A program made the translations under genes and the position numbers. Positions 26,519-33,218 of a stretch of DNA of 64,000 nucleotides are shown here, one piece after another; within the stretch, counting starts at the first letter, position 1; each line of letters opens with the position of its first letter. A model generated the notes under the pieces. It searched no databases. It saw only the letters and a program-made list of their open reading frames with translations, and had not been told where the DNA came from. Location of the stretch: NCBI GenBank assembly GCA_021292165.1, contig CM037880.1:178705085-178769084 (forward strand). The letters are read 5' to 3'. The stretch is from Shinisaurus crocodilurus (Eukaryota > Chordata > Lepidosauria > Squamata > Shinisauridae).

Positions 26519-29500
26519 GTAATGGTAATATATGGAATCTCCAAGTTCAACAGAAGTCTGCAACTGAATACCAGTGACTGGAGGGGAGCAAGAGCAGCAT
26601 AGGGCTGTTGTTTCATGCTCTGTTGGTGGGCTTCCAAGAGGCATCTGGCTGGCTTCTGTGGGATGCAGGATGCTGGACTAGACAGACCTTTGGTTTGACC
26701 CAGTAGGAGTCAGACCAAAGGTCTGACTACAGTCTTCTTATGGAGTCACCACCTACCTCAGGGGTGCAGAACCTCAGGCCTGGAGGTCAAATCCAGCCCT
26801 CAAGGGTTCCCCAGAAGGTCATGCCCCCTTCTCCCCAACCAATGATCATTTGGTGGTTTCTCAGTGTTTGTGCAGTTTTGCCTGCACTCAAAAAGGTTGA
26901 AATGCCTCTCCTAAGGTTTAGTTACTGCCAGTAAGAGCTTGCTATTTTGGGCTGCATTAATAGAAGTATAGCTTCCAAATCACGTGAAGTACTAGTTCCC
27001 TTCTACTCAGCACTGGTTAGGCCTCATCTTGAGTACTACGTCCAGTTCTGGGCTCCACACTTTAAGAAGGATGAAGATAAACTGGAAAGGGTTCAGAGGA
27101 GGGCAACAAAGATGATCAGGGGACTGGAAACAAAGCCCTATGAGGAGAGACTGAAAGAACTGGGCATGTTTAGCCTTCAGAAGAGAAGCCTGGGGGGAGA
27201 TATGATAGCACTCTTCAAGTATTTGAAAGGTTGTCACACAGAGGAGGACCAGGATCTCTTCTCGACCATCCCAGAGTGCAGGAGACGGAATAATGGGCTC
27301 GAGTTGAAGCCAGATTCCGCCTGGACATCAGGAAAAATTTCCTGACTGTTAGAGCAATACGACAATGGAACCAACTACCTAGGGGGGCAGTGGGCTCTCC
27401 CACACTGGAGGCATTCAAGGTGCAGCCATCTGTCAGGGATGCTTTGACTTGTATTCCTGCATTAAGCAGGGGGTTGGACTTGGTGGCTTTATAGGCCCCT
27501 TTCAACTCTACTATGCTATGATTCTATGATATATTGGGGGGGGGGAGTTGTTTTTGGTCCTGCCCCTTTTACCTTCAGCCTCACCCACCACTGTAATGCA
27601 GCCTGAGAGCTTCTCTGAAATGGACTTTGGCTGAAGGGCTTAAAGAGGTTCAGCACCCCTGACCTACATGCACCCAGGGATTTTAACATTCCAGGTCTGT
27701 TGGAAAAGGTAGCCAGAACTGTCCCTACTAGCACCTTGCCTCCATTCTCCAGATATTCAGATTTGGAGTACAACTTGCTCCAAATCAGCCAAGAGGTGGC
27801 TGGACTCACTGGTTTGGGCTTTCAGTATTGATTGCCAACTTGTGTGTTTTGCAAGATGCAGACAACGTAACAATGTTGTACTGAAAGGCAAGAAGCCAAC
27901 ACGTCCCGAGATGCCCCTTTTTGTTTAAGAACGTCAGAATAACATTCAGCCAGTTAACTGCAACTACCAGGGATAATTCTAAGACACCAAGGAACCCAGT
28001 TTCACTTCATACTTGCTAAACCTACATTTCAGGGAAAAATCTAGAGATGCCCAGAGACTGGAGGTCACTTACTCTATGAGAAGCAACAAAATCAGATCAA
28101 AACCTTTTGAGAACATAAGTCTGAATTTGTGAAATAACTAGGGTAAGGCAGATGTTACCTATATGGCATGTTTTAATCCTATTCTTGGAATTTTCCACAT
28201 GTAGTTTTTTTAAAGCAGAAAGCAGTCATGGTAGGGGAGGGGAGAGGAACTAGATTGGGATACTGAATGCAAATGTAATCTTCAGTAATTTTATTTATTT
28301 ATTTATTTATTACATTTCTAATCCACCCAATAACTAATAAGGTCCACATTTTGCTGCAGGAAAAATTGCACGTGTCTGTGATTTTACTTATACACAGAGA
28401 GGGACATGGAAGACTCAAGATAAAAACCACACACACGACCAAGCAATTGTCCAGGCTGCTTCACACATGGGTTTTTCCCTACATTGAGATAATCTATACA
28501 TAAAGAAAAATAGCATGCACTTTTCTTCATGGAAGTAATTTCTGCGTAAAACTAAAAGCCAACAAACTAAAAACCTCCTTGTGAAGCAGTCCTTAAATTG
28601 CAGCATTCAGCTTGAAACCTGTTAAAGAAATCAAACAGAGAGCAGATTTGTCACCTTTGTTCCACCTTGGGAAACATGTGCCATCTACTGGCCTAAAGAA
28701 GTAATAATTTCACAATGTTTTCCAACACAATTGTTAGTTATCACATTTCTATCACACTCTTCCTCCCAAGGATTTCAGGCAGGGTACACTGGCCTATCAC
28801 ATTTACAGTGCAGGGAAATCCAGTTGTTCTCACTCCACCTCTTTTACAACATCTCTTTGCATTACATATTTAATACTAGCAAAATATTTCAGTCTACAGT
28901 CTTTGAATCAATAGCACCTCTTATCTCAGGGTCAATCATATTAATGAACTAAAACATTATAAGCAAAGGTTTCAATAAGATCACCATCTATAGGATTATT
29001 ATTTTTGTACACAAGTTCACTCTGTCCCCTCAAGCAATAACATCATGAAATGTCTGAAGTCCACATTAGCTAATGGGAAGGTCTGGAATAACAAGTTCTC
29101 GGTTAAGAAAAAATGTCCTGATCTTTTATAAGAAAACCCAAAACATTTTAGAAATATGTTTCAGACTAGAGAATGACATTTTTACCATCAAAGTGTTCTA
29201 TTTATTTATTTATTTAACTTGTGAATTGCCCATCTGGCCGGTCACCCTACTATTTGAATGACAGGCACAAAAAAAAAGATGTACTACGGGTACATGACAC
29301 CCCCTGATTTTTTGGTTGGTTTGGCAACATTGGTAGCTTTAATGCTAGTCAGAGGACAAATGTGTGTCCACAGGTGAGTGGAATTAAAAAATTGGGGTAA
29401 AAGCTGCAGACACTCAGGACTAGAAATGTGGAAAAATGACAGTTACATTGGGATCATGATAAAAGGGACACTTGTTGGTTCCACTCCCTCTATCTAACTT

Positions 29501-32500
29501 AAGCTATGATTCTTTGTGGAGACAGATTCCAGTAGTTATGAGTTGCTGTAGTCATTGACATAAATATAAAGGTTGCCAGAGGGCTCTCTTTTATATATGG
29601 TTGTATGCAGTGCTTTTTTTCTGGAGAAAAGGGTACCGGAACTCTTGGATTACATTTCCTCGGGAGTAGATGGCGATTAAATTGTAATCTAATTAATTGA
29701 AGAAAAGGTGCTGGAACTCAGTTCCGGTGAGTTCCACCAGAAAAAAAGCCCTGGCTGTATGCCTTCTTTGGTGGCCTTCAATGTGGCATTTGTTACAAAA
29801 TCCATGAAGAGAGAAGGAAGTTATGTTCCCCCAAATGATCCTGAAGGAATCCCATTCTTTCTAAAGAAACTTCCCTGCAGTACAATGCAATATCCAAGTG
29901 TTATGTATGACAGTAACTCTTGCATGAAGCTAGTCTATATGATGGCATCACATGTACATGCTCTTCATCAACCAACTTCTAGCAAAATGCCATGTTCCTG
30001 GGAGCATAGCTCAGCTGTTTCTCTACTGTAGAGATAGCAATCAGTCATGCATAATTAAATATCTCTCTTCACTGGAAGATAACATGCATCCACCAGATTT
30101 TTCAAATTAGTCACATTTCTAGTGATCTTTTTTTTAAATTCACACTATTTCCAACTTTGGACATAACAGAAAACCTCTCTGTTAAACACAAACTGTAGTT
30201 TGCAAACCAGATTCAAACTGTTGTTTCAAATCCTGGTTTGGCAGCTGCTTAACAAACCATGCTTGGCGTGCAGGCTTTGGTTGGACAGTAAAACAAGCTG
30301 TAGCTTAGATAAACAAACCATGGTTTCATGCTGCATTAGAACCAGGCCAGTCACCCATATTATACAATAACCATGTTCACATTCAAAAAGCCATTAACAT
30401 TAGACCTACCTACCATATGTCCTGCTGATTTCAAAAGGGCCTTACTCCCAAATAATTGTGCATAAGAGTTACAAAACTACATATTGCTAATTCACACTAA
30501 GTTGACAAAGTCAAAACGTTCATCCAGTTTCAATCATGACAAAACACAAATGCAAAAATAATTGTAGGAGTTGGTCCTTATTACTGACCTAATGTGACAG
30601 CAAAAAACATTCTACCAGTGCCAAAGTCAACAACACACTATACTGCATACCCAAACTACTTTCGCAAGACCCACTGTTACCTATAAACTGCTACACCAGT
30701 AATTCCAGAAAAGATTTCCCTCCAGCCTGGATGCCCAATTTGGCATCACCCAGCAAAATTCTAAGGAAGAATTTGATATTTTATAAGCACTGGCCACCAG
30801 AAAAGGTTCCCCTGTGAGGTCTATATGCTTTTCCTACAATAACACAATACATAGATTTTTGAACAGTTTATTTTAGAAATATGGAAACATTTGCACGAAA
30901 ATTAAAATATTTAAAAAAAAAACACCACTGCCTGAGCTGGATCCAGGTTCTGCCTTCCACAAGAGGAAGGGCTCTGCTTGCAGAAGTTCCCTCTGCCCTA
31001 TTTTGGGGGATTCTCCCCTCCCCACCACCACCACAGTTCACCCCATTAGGCAGGGTCTCATGACTTTCTGACTTGGTTTGCACTTGGTTTATTTAATCCA
31101 TGGGTTGTTGAATTCTATGTAGTCATGTTGTGCAAACCCAGTCACACTAACAAACAATGGTTTGTTAGACATTAGCATCCCAGAAAGAAAACCCGCTTTT
31201 TGGTTGGGTTGTGAATTCTCGGTTGTTTAAACTATGGGTTGTTGCTGCATATGGGTTGTTTCTCCAGGTTATAGAGGCAGCAGTCAAGAATGGTCAAAAA
31301 GCCCAGCTGCTCTACATGCCAGTACTTCAGCGTCACAAAGGCATTTGTAATAAGAGGAGTGGGCGAACAAGGGGAGGAAACAAGCAACCCAGGGATTGAT
31401 AAAATAAACCTTAGTTTGTTCAATAACCTGCCAGACAGTGGCATGGTTCACACATAACAACAACCCAGAGTATAGGCTGAGTATTGGTTGTCACTGAATT
31501 GTGGATTCTTGTTGAATTGTGGGTTATGTGCAAACATTGCACTATGGTTTCACCATGGGTTGTTAATCACGAATAACCCAGGAAGAGAATCCATGATTGG
31601 TTGTTGGGTTGTGAACTCTGGGTTGTTTGTGCTTAACAACCCATAGTTAAACCACAGTGCAGGGTTCACACGTAATGACAACCCACGATTCAACAACAAC
31701 CCATACTCAACTTGTACTCTGGGTTGTCATTATGTGCGAACCATGCATAGCATTTTCAGAGGGCTGGAGGGGCTGCTCTGGGAAGGAGGAGGCAAGGATG
31801 CCCATTTCCACCAGGGTAAATCTGGATCCAACTTCCTCTCTTCATATGTAGGCCAGACTCTTAGTTTCTCTTTTCAATGATATTGCTTTCCTTCCCTGTT
31901 GCAACCCCCATCCCCAAACAAACAATGTTTAGCTTATTTCCACCCTATCTTCCCAAGCAAGAAAATGCAGTTGCAAAGCTAATTTAGTAACAGCTGTATA
32001 GACGATACACTCACACTCATACTCACACACACACACCTCCACAGGGGAAAAACATGAATAAGAAGTCTTTTGGCACCTTAAAGACTAACAAATTTATTCT
32101 GGCATAAGCTTTCATGGACACTGTCCCCTTCCTCAGATGCATGAAATATTAGCCTCAATTTGGCAGATTTATATACACACACATGCTGGGGTGGAGGGAA
32201 TGTAAAATGTGTTGTCAGAGTGAATCAAAATGCAAAGAAGTACAGACAGTGATGATTACCTTAATGGTTGCCATTCACAAATCATTGTTGGGTGTGTTTT
32301 TTAATCACAGTACCTATGTTAATCGGCTCACTATTGCAATCATGTCTGTATTATCACCCAAATAATGGCAACCATTAAGGAAATCACTAGCTGTACTTTA
32401 TGCATTTCTATCCCCTCTGACAATTCCTTCTAACAATTACATTTCCCATCCCACACCCCTACCGCAGCATGTGCATGCACAGAAATTTGAGGTTAATGTT

Positions 32501-33218
32501 TCATGCTTCTGATGAAGTGGAAACTGTCCATGAAAGCTTATACTGTACCAGAATAAATGTTAAGTCTTTCAGATGCCACTAACATCTCTACCCGGGGGGG
32601 GGGGGGAGTGTTGGGAAGAGCCTACAGAAAGTGACACTGAAGCACAAGCAAAAAAAAAAGGTGGGGGGATGCCAAGGTGAGAGAGCATGCATTACTAATA
32701 AGACAGATGCTTTTTGTACTTTTGGGACTCAGCTCCAAAAAGTAAGAAACACGAAGAAAATAGGATGGAGAGTAGAGAGCAGTGTACCTTTCCAAAAGGG
32801 AAGGAACGTGAGTGCTGGAATACTGCTGAAGACTGGGGTGGGGAGGGAAATAATGTGAATAGATTATCCCCGAATAGATGAGGCAGTGACCATCCTCTTG
32901 TACTGAGTAAGCTATGACAATCACCGCCACCACAAAACCTGGAGCTGGCCCGGGAAAGATACAGACCGAGGCACCAGTAAAGAACGAAAATAAATGGATC
33001 CGGGTGTCAGGGCACGTGGAAACAGCGGCAGAGCTCTCCTGAGGCGACTGGCAGGTGGGCTGTCAGGAGCCCCCTGTTCAGGCGGGTAGGCTGGGCCAGG
33101 CTCCCCTAGCGGTAAGAGGCGGCGGCAAGGACCTAGCCGGGCACACAGGGGGTGTTGCCAAGAAGTGGGCGAGCGGGAGGCTCTACGTGGCCACTCACCT
33201 GCGCGGCCTCTTCGCCAT
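1..33218 (-). CDS. MYBL1: MYBL1 (A-Myb) gene, coding exons 1-15 (3' end outside window)
   Basis: Sequence-specific nuclear transcription factor; in vertebrates A-Myb drives the meiotic and piRNA-precursor programme of male germ cells and also acts in proliferating B cells (family knowledge). Fifteen exons on the minus strand join to 699 in-frame codons with GT donors and AG acceptors. Three Myb repeats are visible: R1 about residues 37-86 (Trp38, 58, 77), R2 about 87-138 (Trp90, 110, 129) and R3 about 139-189 (Trp142, 161, 180). An acidic-flanked LMSTEN-type motif ([11 protein letters not shown]) follows in exon 8, then the conserved C-terminal Myb region in exons 11-14. Wording such as [10 protein letters not shown] and [10 protein letters not shown] matches A-Myb rather than c-Myb or B-Myb as I recall them. 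The last exon lies below base 1. VCPIP1 follows upstream on the same strand. Exons are listed separately. Confidence 0.95.
480..865 (+). mobile_element. L2-type LINE 3' end
   Basis: Degenerate coding remnant (..WNFLPREAR.. style C-terminus near 565-600) followed by the T-rich 3' UTR and the L2-like tail, GTTAGCCACCTAGAGGG.. then ATATAAATTTAATAAATAAA. In MYBL1 intron 14. Confidence 0.65.
1053..1157 (-). CDS. MYBL1: MYBL1 coding exon 14
   Basis: Residues 612-646, 35 codons: [20 protein letters not shown].. to NVSDVQ. Acceptor GTCACAG, donor [15 protein letters not shown] is a strongly conserved C-terminal Myb block. Confidence 0.94.
1363..2597. repeat. 1.2-kb GC-rich fold-back element
   Basis: Inverted terminal arms: TAATTTGCATTAGCGCTAA near 1372 against its relative at 2560-2595 on the other strand. 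Inner arms also pair, such as GATGACAGCTGC..GCCCAAGTGGCAC near 1582 against 2245-2285. The word 'cacgacac(g)ctaagcc' recurs in both orientations. A perfect 13-bp hairpin (1990-2002 with 2019-2031) lies in the middle. Non-coding; open frames here are chance products of GC content. In MYBL1 intron 13. Confidence 0.7.
2742..2858 (-). CDS. MYBL1: MYBL1 coding exon 13
   Basis: Residues 573-611, 39 codons: [20 protein letters not shown], an acidic helix, followed by [16 protein letters not shown]. Acceptor TTTAG, donor GTACGT, phase 0 at both ends. Confidence 0.93.
2932..3148. repeat. Fold-back element with ~100-base arms
   Basis: Begins GGGCAGTATCCA and ends with the complement TGGATACTGCCC. The arms pair along their length (ACACTAGCACTAA against TTAGTGCTAGTGT; CACCTCTAG against CTAGAGGT; GCTGGCAC against GTGCCAGC). 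In MYBL1 intron 12, 74 bases from exon 13. Confidence 0.85.
3592..3706 (-). CDS. MYBL1: MYBL1 coding exon 12
   Basis: Residues 534-572: [29 protein letters not shown], a Thr-Pro-rich conserved block. The acceptor is GGATAG; the apparent AG five bases further in is rejected because it breaks frame. Donor GTATGT. Confidence 0.93.
3921..4066 (-). CDS. MYBL1: MYBL1 coding exon 11 (C-terminal Myb region)
   Basis: Residues 486-534: [18 protein letters not shown].. through PKDQKENAG, the start of the conserved C-terminal domain of A-Myb and c-Myb. Acceptor ATACAG, donor GTAGGT, leaving two bases of a Gly codon. Confidence 0.94.
4410..4555. mobile_element. 146-bp hAT-like MITE, copy 1
   Basis: Terminal inverted repeats CAGGGCTTTTTTTCTGG and CCAGAAAAAAAGCACTG (outer end). 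Flanked by an 8-base target duplication with one mismatch, CCGGTATA (4402-4409) and CGGGTATA (4556-4563). The 8-base duplication and CAG ends indicate hAT transposition. A copy of equal length lies at 29608 in opposite orientation. Confidence 0.88.
5000..8645. repeat. Fold-back element split by a LINE insertion
   Basis: Arms of about 140 bases at 5010-5150 and 8495-8640 are inverted copies. TTTGGACATAATGGCAGCAAA pairs with the complement of the sequence around 8615-8638, and AATATGCAACCT (5089) with AGGTTGCATATT (8542). The inner part repeats 'gggttaatt' words. A 3.2-kb LINE occupies the middle (about 5216-8400). Confidence 0.8.
5216..8400 (-). mobile_element. Non-LTR retrotransposon with long open frame, 5'-truncated
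   Basis: A frame open from 8481 to the stop at 5290, of which about residues 27-1063 belong to the element. An apurinic-type endonuclease ([23 protein letters not shown] about residue 155; WTDHRLI) is followed by reverse transcriptase ([33 protein letters not shown] about residue 747). A C-terminal CCHH finger ([17 protein letters not shown], about residue 1043) ends the protein. The normal N-terminus is missing, as in 5'-truncated insertions. No frameshift or internal stop is present, so the copy is young. I cannot assign the clade securely; Vingi/Ingi-like or RTE-like are possibilities. The 3' tail ends near 5216 (GATCGCCTGATGAAAC). Confidence 0.85.
8646..9375 (+). mobile_element. CR1/L3-type LINE, internally deleted
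   Basis: Starts with a reverse transcriptase remnant ([13 protein letters not shown]), jumps to the C-terminal part ([27 protein letters not shown], with frame breaks), and ends with the 3' UTR words CTGGTTGGCCACTGTGTGG.. GATCCAGCACGGCTCTTCTT. In MYBL1 intron 10. Confidence 0.8.
9490..9694 (+). mobile_element. L2-type LINE 3' tail
   Basis: T-rich sequence, then GTGAACTACCCAGAAGGCT..ATTGGGCAGTAAAGAA and an AATAAATAAA-type end, as in other L2 tails of this window. It stops 25 bases from MYBL1 exon 10. Confidence 0.65.
9719..10069 (-). CDS. MYBL1: MYBL1 coding exon 10
   Basis: Residues 369-485, 117 codons, from [15 protein letters not shown] to KTLPFSPSQ. Acceptor TTGTAG, donor GTAAAT. Holds the [11 protein letters not shown] block, a basic stretch (LRKKKKLR) and Ser/Thr-Pro sites typical of Myb regulatory regions. 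A 5.7-kb intron with a LINE follows. Confidence 0.95.
10365..10595 (-). CDS. MYBL1: MYBL1 coding exon 9
   Basis: Residues 292-368, 77 codons, from [12 protein letters not shown] to [10 protein letters not shown]. Acceptor CTTAG, donor GTAAGT. Conserved blocks here are QQNSPTK and [21 protein letters not shown]. Phase 0 at both ends, so skipping it would keep the frame. Confidence 0.94.
10733..11430. repeat. GC-rich palindromic repeat interrupted by a SINE
   Basis: Shares its layout with 36609-36985: it starts with 'gcaatcct', has a central palindrome AGCTAGACAGCC..GGCCGTCTAGCT (about 11030-11062) and ends with 'gttacaggcagc..' followed by a GATTGCAGTC-type end. A SINE was inserted at 11129. 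In MYBL1 intron 8. Confidence 0.55.
11129..11367 (+). mobile_element. Sauria-type tRNA-derived SINE
   Basis: GGGAGCCAGTGTGGCGTAGTGG head with A-box-like and B-box-like (GGGTTCTAGTC) promoter, central CTCAGCCTAACCTACCTCACAGGG, and 3' end AAGCCGCCTTGGG..AGGTGGAGTATAAAT with (AATA)n. Perfect 8-base target duplication ATAGGATG at 11121-11128 and 11368-11375. Diagnostic of squamates. Confidence 0.93.
11468..11565. repeat. Short palindromic squamate repeat
   Basis: GCTACAATCCTATGTACACTTACTT and its near complement AAGTAAAGATGCATAGGATTGTA close a roughly 95-base fold-back. Relatives lie at 34672-34755 and 47955-48040. Confidence 0.65.
11570..13758. other. Unannotated part of MYBL1 intron 8
   Basis: Mostly AT-rich sequence including a short (TTG)n tract at about 11941-11957. 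I recognise no element or conserved exon in it. Confidence 0.7.
13759..13860 (-). CDS. MYBL1: MYBL1 coding exon 8 (LMSTEN-type motif)
   Basis: Residues 258-291, 34 codons. Contains [22 protein letters not shown], the amphipathic acidic segment known in c-Myb and A-Myb as the LMSTEN activation motif. Acceptor CTTCAG, donor GTAAGA. Confidence 0.94.
14590..14965. repeat. Degenerate ~65-base minisatellite
   Basis: Repeating words 'aggcagga(g/a)cgattgctccat', 'ctctctgca' and 'gagaaaggg' recur about four times with spacing near 65-70 bases between 14725 and 14965. Two copies of CTCCCAGTACTAGAGAAAGG lie at 14582 and 14671. The sequence before it (14505-14570) resembles the end of a hAT element. In MYBL1 intron 7. 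Confidence 0.6.
15334..15583. repeat. Fold-back element
   Basis: TTGGGCAGTATCCTATACTG at the left and CAATAGAATATTGCCCA at the right are inverted ends. Inner words such as AGGTCAGCAGG/CCACTGACCTG also pair. Confidence 0.65.
16132..16206 (-). CDS. MYBL1: MYBL1 coding exon 7
   Basis: Residues 233-257, 25 codons ([18 protein letters not shown]), a linker between the DNA-binding and activation regions. Acceptor TTAG, donor GTAACC, phase 0 at both ends. Confidence 0.9.
16320..16555. repeat. Fold-back element, 'aacccag' word type
   Basis: ATGACCATGGGCAATTGTTGGG at the left and the complement of CAATTCATGG..TGTTGCCATGATGTGC at the right pair. Inside, AACTCTGGGTT and AACCCAGAGTTT form a hairpin. 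Ends about 110 bases from MYBL1 exon 7. Confidence 0.7.
16774..16957 (-). CDS. MYBL1: MYBL1 coding exon 6 (end of Myb R3)
   Basis: Residues 171-232: the R3 recognition helix ([16 protein letters not shown], Trp180) and a linker ending in QFYIPVQAH. Acceptor TTTAG. The best donor is GTAAGT at 16773, which adds Ala-His after VQ. Ending at VQ would need a GC donor six bases earlier, and both choices keep frame. Confidence 0.93.
17655..17890. repeat. Fold-back element
   Basis: Left GGTTATATCTAACACTG and right CACTATTGGATACAACCC are inverted ends; AAATCTGCTCTGGGAATT (about 17753) pairs with AGAGCAGATTTTG (about 17782). Confidence 0.65.
18784..18814. repeat. (CA)n microsatellite
   Basis: Thirty-one bases of alternating CA in MYBL1 intron 5. 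Around it (17,900-19,350) I recognise nothing else. Confidence 0.95.
19359..19579 (-). CDS. MYBL1: MYBL1 coding exon 5 (Myb R2/R3)
   Basis: Residues 98-171: most of repeat R2 (Trp110, Trp129, the [10 protein letters not shown] recognition helix) and most of R3 (Trp142, Trp161), the DNA-binding core. Acceptor TTCCAG; the donor is a weaker GTATTT that leaves two bases of Arg171. It is separated from exon 4 by a 5.8-kb intron containing whole L2 and L1 insertions. Confidence 0.97.
19745..19988 (-). mobile_element. Sauria-type SINE
   Basis: Complement of the copy at 11129: ends in TGGGAGCCAGTCTGGTGTAG, with CCTACCTCACAGGGTTGTTG in the centre and AAGCCACCTTGGGTTCCTTG at the 3' side. Lies in MYBL1 intron 4, about 100 bases upstream of exon 5 in transcription order. 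Confidence 0.92.
20320..23935 (+). mobile_element. Nearly full-length L2 LINE with one in-frame stop
   Basis: A GC-rich 5' UTR (about 20320-20719) leads into a frame from 20720. The endonuclease has VTETWLDE and [10 protein letters not shown] (about residue 222). The reverse transcriptase has [41 protein letters not shown] and YADDTQLYL (about residue 741). TAA at 23273-23275 interrupts the frame, which resumes unchanged ([17 protein letters not shown]..) to the end at 23791. The 3' UTR ends GCCCAGGGTGGCCGGGTGACC then (ATAA)n. No frameshift; a young copy. The plus strand is antisense to MYBL1. Confidence 0.93.
24124..24930 (-). mobile_element. L1 LINE 3' fragment with 16-bp target duplication
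   Basis: Encodes the C-terminus of an L1 ORF2 protein ([13 protein letters not shown]..; [15 protein letters not shown]) open down to the stop at 24255, followed by the 3' UTR and AATAAA near the left edge. ATATTTTCTCATTTTT is repeated exactly at 24108-24123 and 24931-24946. 5'-truncated insertion in MYBL1 intron 4, in the same orientation as the gene. Confidence 0.93.
25020..25378. repeat. Fold-back element, 'gttcaca' end type
   Basis: Several inverted segments: AACCCCCACTCGGGGGTTG (25130-25148) is itself a hairpin, CATGGGTTATTTAACCC and GTTATTTAACCCTTGC pair with their complements, and both ends carry 'ttcacacxacxxgacaac' words. It ends 38 bases from MYBL1 exon 4. Confidence 0.65.
25416..25508 (-). 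CDS. MYBL1: MYBL1 coding exon 4 (Myb R1/R2)
   Basis: Residues 67-97, 31 codons: the end of R1 (Trp77 in [12 protein letters not shown]) and the beginning of R2 (Trp90 in KGPWTKEED). Acceptor CTGCAG, donor GTAACT. Confidence 0.95.
25787..25858 (-). CDS. MYBL1: MYBL1 coding exon 3 (Myb R1)
   Basis: Residues 43-66, 24 codons, encoding the middle of Myb repeat R1 with Trp58. Acceptor AACAG, donor GTAAGT. Only 85 bases of intron separate it from exon 2. Confidence 0.95.
25944..26049 (-). CDS. MYBL1: MYBL1 coding exon 2
   Basis: Residues 7-42: an acidic stretch (EEDDDD), the [13 protein letters not shown] segment and the start of Myb repeat R1 (Trp38). The acceptor is TTTGCAG and the donor GTGAGC. 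The 106 bases plus the 20 of exon 1 make 42 whole codons, so the next exon begins in phase 0. Confidence 0.95.
26240..26335 (-). mobile_element. LINE 3' tail fragment (L2-like)
   Basis: Complement reads AATAAACCACCTTGACTGCCTTGACAGAAAGGTGG, the usual tail wording of these LINEs. Confidence 0.5.
26479..26518. repeat. (GAT)n microsatellite
   Basis: About 40 bases of GAT repeats in MYBL1 intron 1. Confidence 0.93.
26570..26745 (+). mobile_element. CR1/L3 LINE 3' end
   Basis: Contains GGCATCTGGCTGGCTTCTGTGG, GGACTAGACAGACCTTTGG and CTTCTTATG, the 3' UTR words of squamate CR1/L3. Confidence 0.75.
26759..27661. mobile_element. hAT-like transposon interrupted by CR1
   Basis: Inverted ends CAGGGGTGCAGAACCTC (26759) and GAGGTTCAGCACCCCTG (to 27661), one mismatch apart. 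Target duplication ACCTACCT (26751-26758) against ACCTACAT (27662-27669), seven of eight. Only about 180 + 125 bases belong to the hAT element itself; the rest is CR1. No transposase frame. Confidence 0.85.
26940..27535 (+). mobile_element. CR1 LINE 3' end nested in the hAT element
   Basis: Frame 26947-27345 encodes the CR1 C-terminus ([51 protein letters not shown]). The 3' UTR ends TATGCTATGATTCTATGAT, the short ATTCTATGAT repeat typical of CR1. The 5' end is truncated. Confidence 0.92.
28290..28345 (-). mobile_element. LINE tail fragment
   Basis: (TTTA)n then TTACATTTCTAATCCACCCAATAA, the complement of an L2-like tail. Confidence 0.5.
29185..29252 (-). mobile_element. L2 LINE tail fragment
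   Basis: (TTTA)n followed by GAATTGCCCATCTGGCCGGTCACCC, the complement of the tail of the L2 copy at 20.3-23.9 kb, so the same subfamily. Confidence 0.75.
29608..29753. mobile_element. 146-bp hAT-like MITE, copy 2
   Basis: Same length and sequence as the element at 4410 in opposite orientation (CAGTGCTTTTTTTCTGG .. CCAGAAAAAAAGCCCTG). Target duplication GTTGTATG (29600-29607) against GCTGTATG (29754-29761). Confidence 0.88.
30185..30350. repeat. Fold-back element, 'caaacca' word type
   Basis: ACTGTAGTTTGCAAACCAGATT at the left and TAACAAACCATGC / AACAAACCATGGTTTCATGC words in both orientations; the right end is AGAACCAGGCCAGTCACC. Confidence 0.5.
31060..31440. repeat. Fold-back-type sequence, 'gggttgtt' word type
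   Basis: TGGTTTGCACTTGG .. GTCATGTTGTGCAAACCCAGTCAC marks an element end at 31070-31145. The following segment repeats ATGGGTTGTT words, with further 'aacctg' complements near 31420. Boundaries are uncertain. Confidence 0.45.
31443..31745. repeat. Fold-back element with ~140-base arms
   Basis: ATGGTTCACACATAACAACAA at the left pairs with TTGTCATTATGTGCGAACCAT at the right. CCCAGAGTATAGGCTGAGTATTGG pairs with CCATACTCAACTTGTACTCTGGG. The arms are about three-quarters identical. Confidence 0.85.
32060..32592. repeat. 530-bp fold-back with hammerhead-like cores (Penelope-like wording)
   Basis: Two arms of about 230-250 bases in inverted orientation. Both contain 'catgaaagcttat' and 'agaataaa..gttaagtctt..agatgcca', words common in reptile repeats that I associate with Penelope-like retroelements. 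The right arm on the plus strand has CTGATGA (32509-32515), a pairable GTGGA/TCCAT helix, then GAAA (32532-32535). The left arm on the minus strand has CTGAGGA (32136-32130), a GGACA/TGTCC helix and GAAA (32113-32110). See findings. Confidence 0.7.
32594..32606. repeat. G13 homopolymer
   Basis: Thirteen consecutive G on the plus strand next to the fold-back; likely unstable in length and prone to sequencing error. Confidence 0.9.
33199..33218 (-). CDS. MYBL1: MYBL1 coding exon 1
   Basis: Twenty coding bases encode MAKRPR plus two bases of Ser7, then a consensus donor GTGAGT at 33198-33193. The start was chosen because the short MAKR..R leader is what A-Myb proteins begin with and the phase (2 bases left over) joins exactly to exon 2. 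It sits in the CpG-rich promoter region. It is too short to be found by ORF length alone. Confidence 0.85.

Larger units (their letters stand above)
26050..33198. other. MYBL1 intron 1
   Basis: A 7.1-kb intron separating the 20-base coding part of exon 1 from exon 2. It contains LINE tails, a TGA microsatellite, CR1 and hAT elements, a hAT MITE and several fold-backs, including one with hammerhead-like cores (listed separately). In 27,670-28,290, 28,350-29,180, 29,260-29,600, 29,760-30,180, 30,360-31,060, 31,750-32,055 and 32,610-33,000 I see nothing recognisable. Confidence 0.85.
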
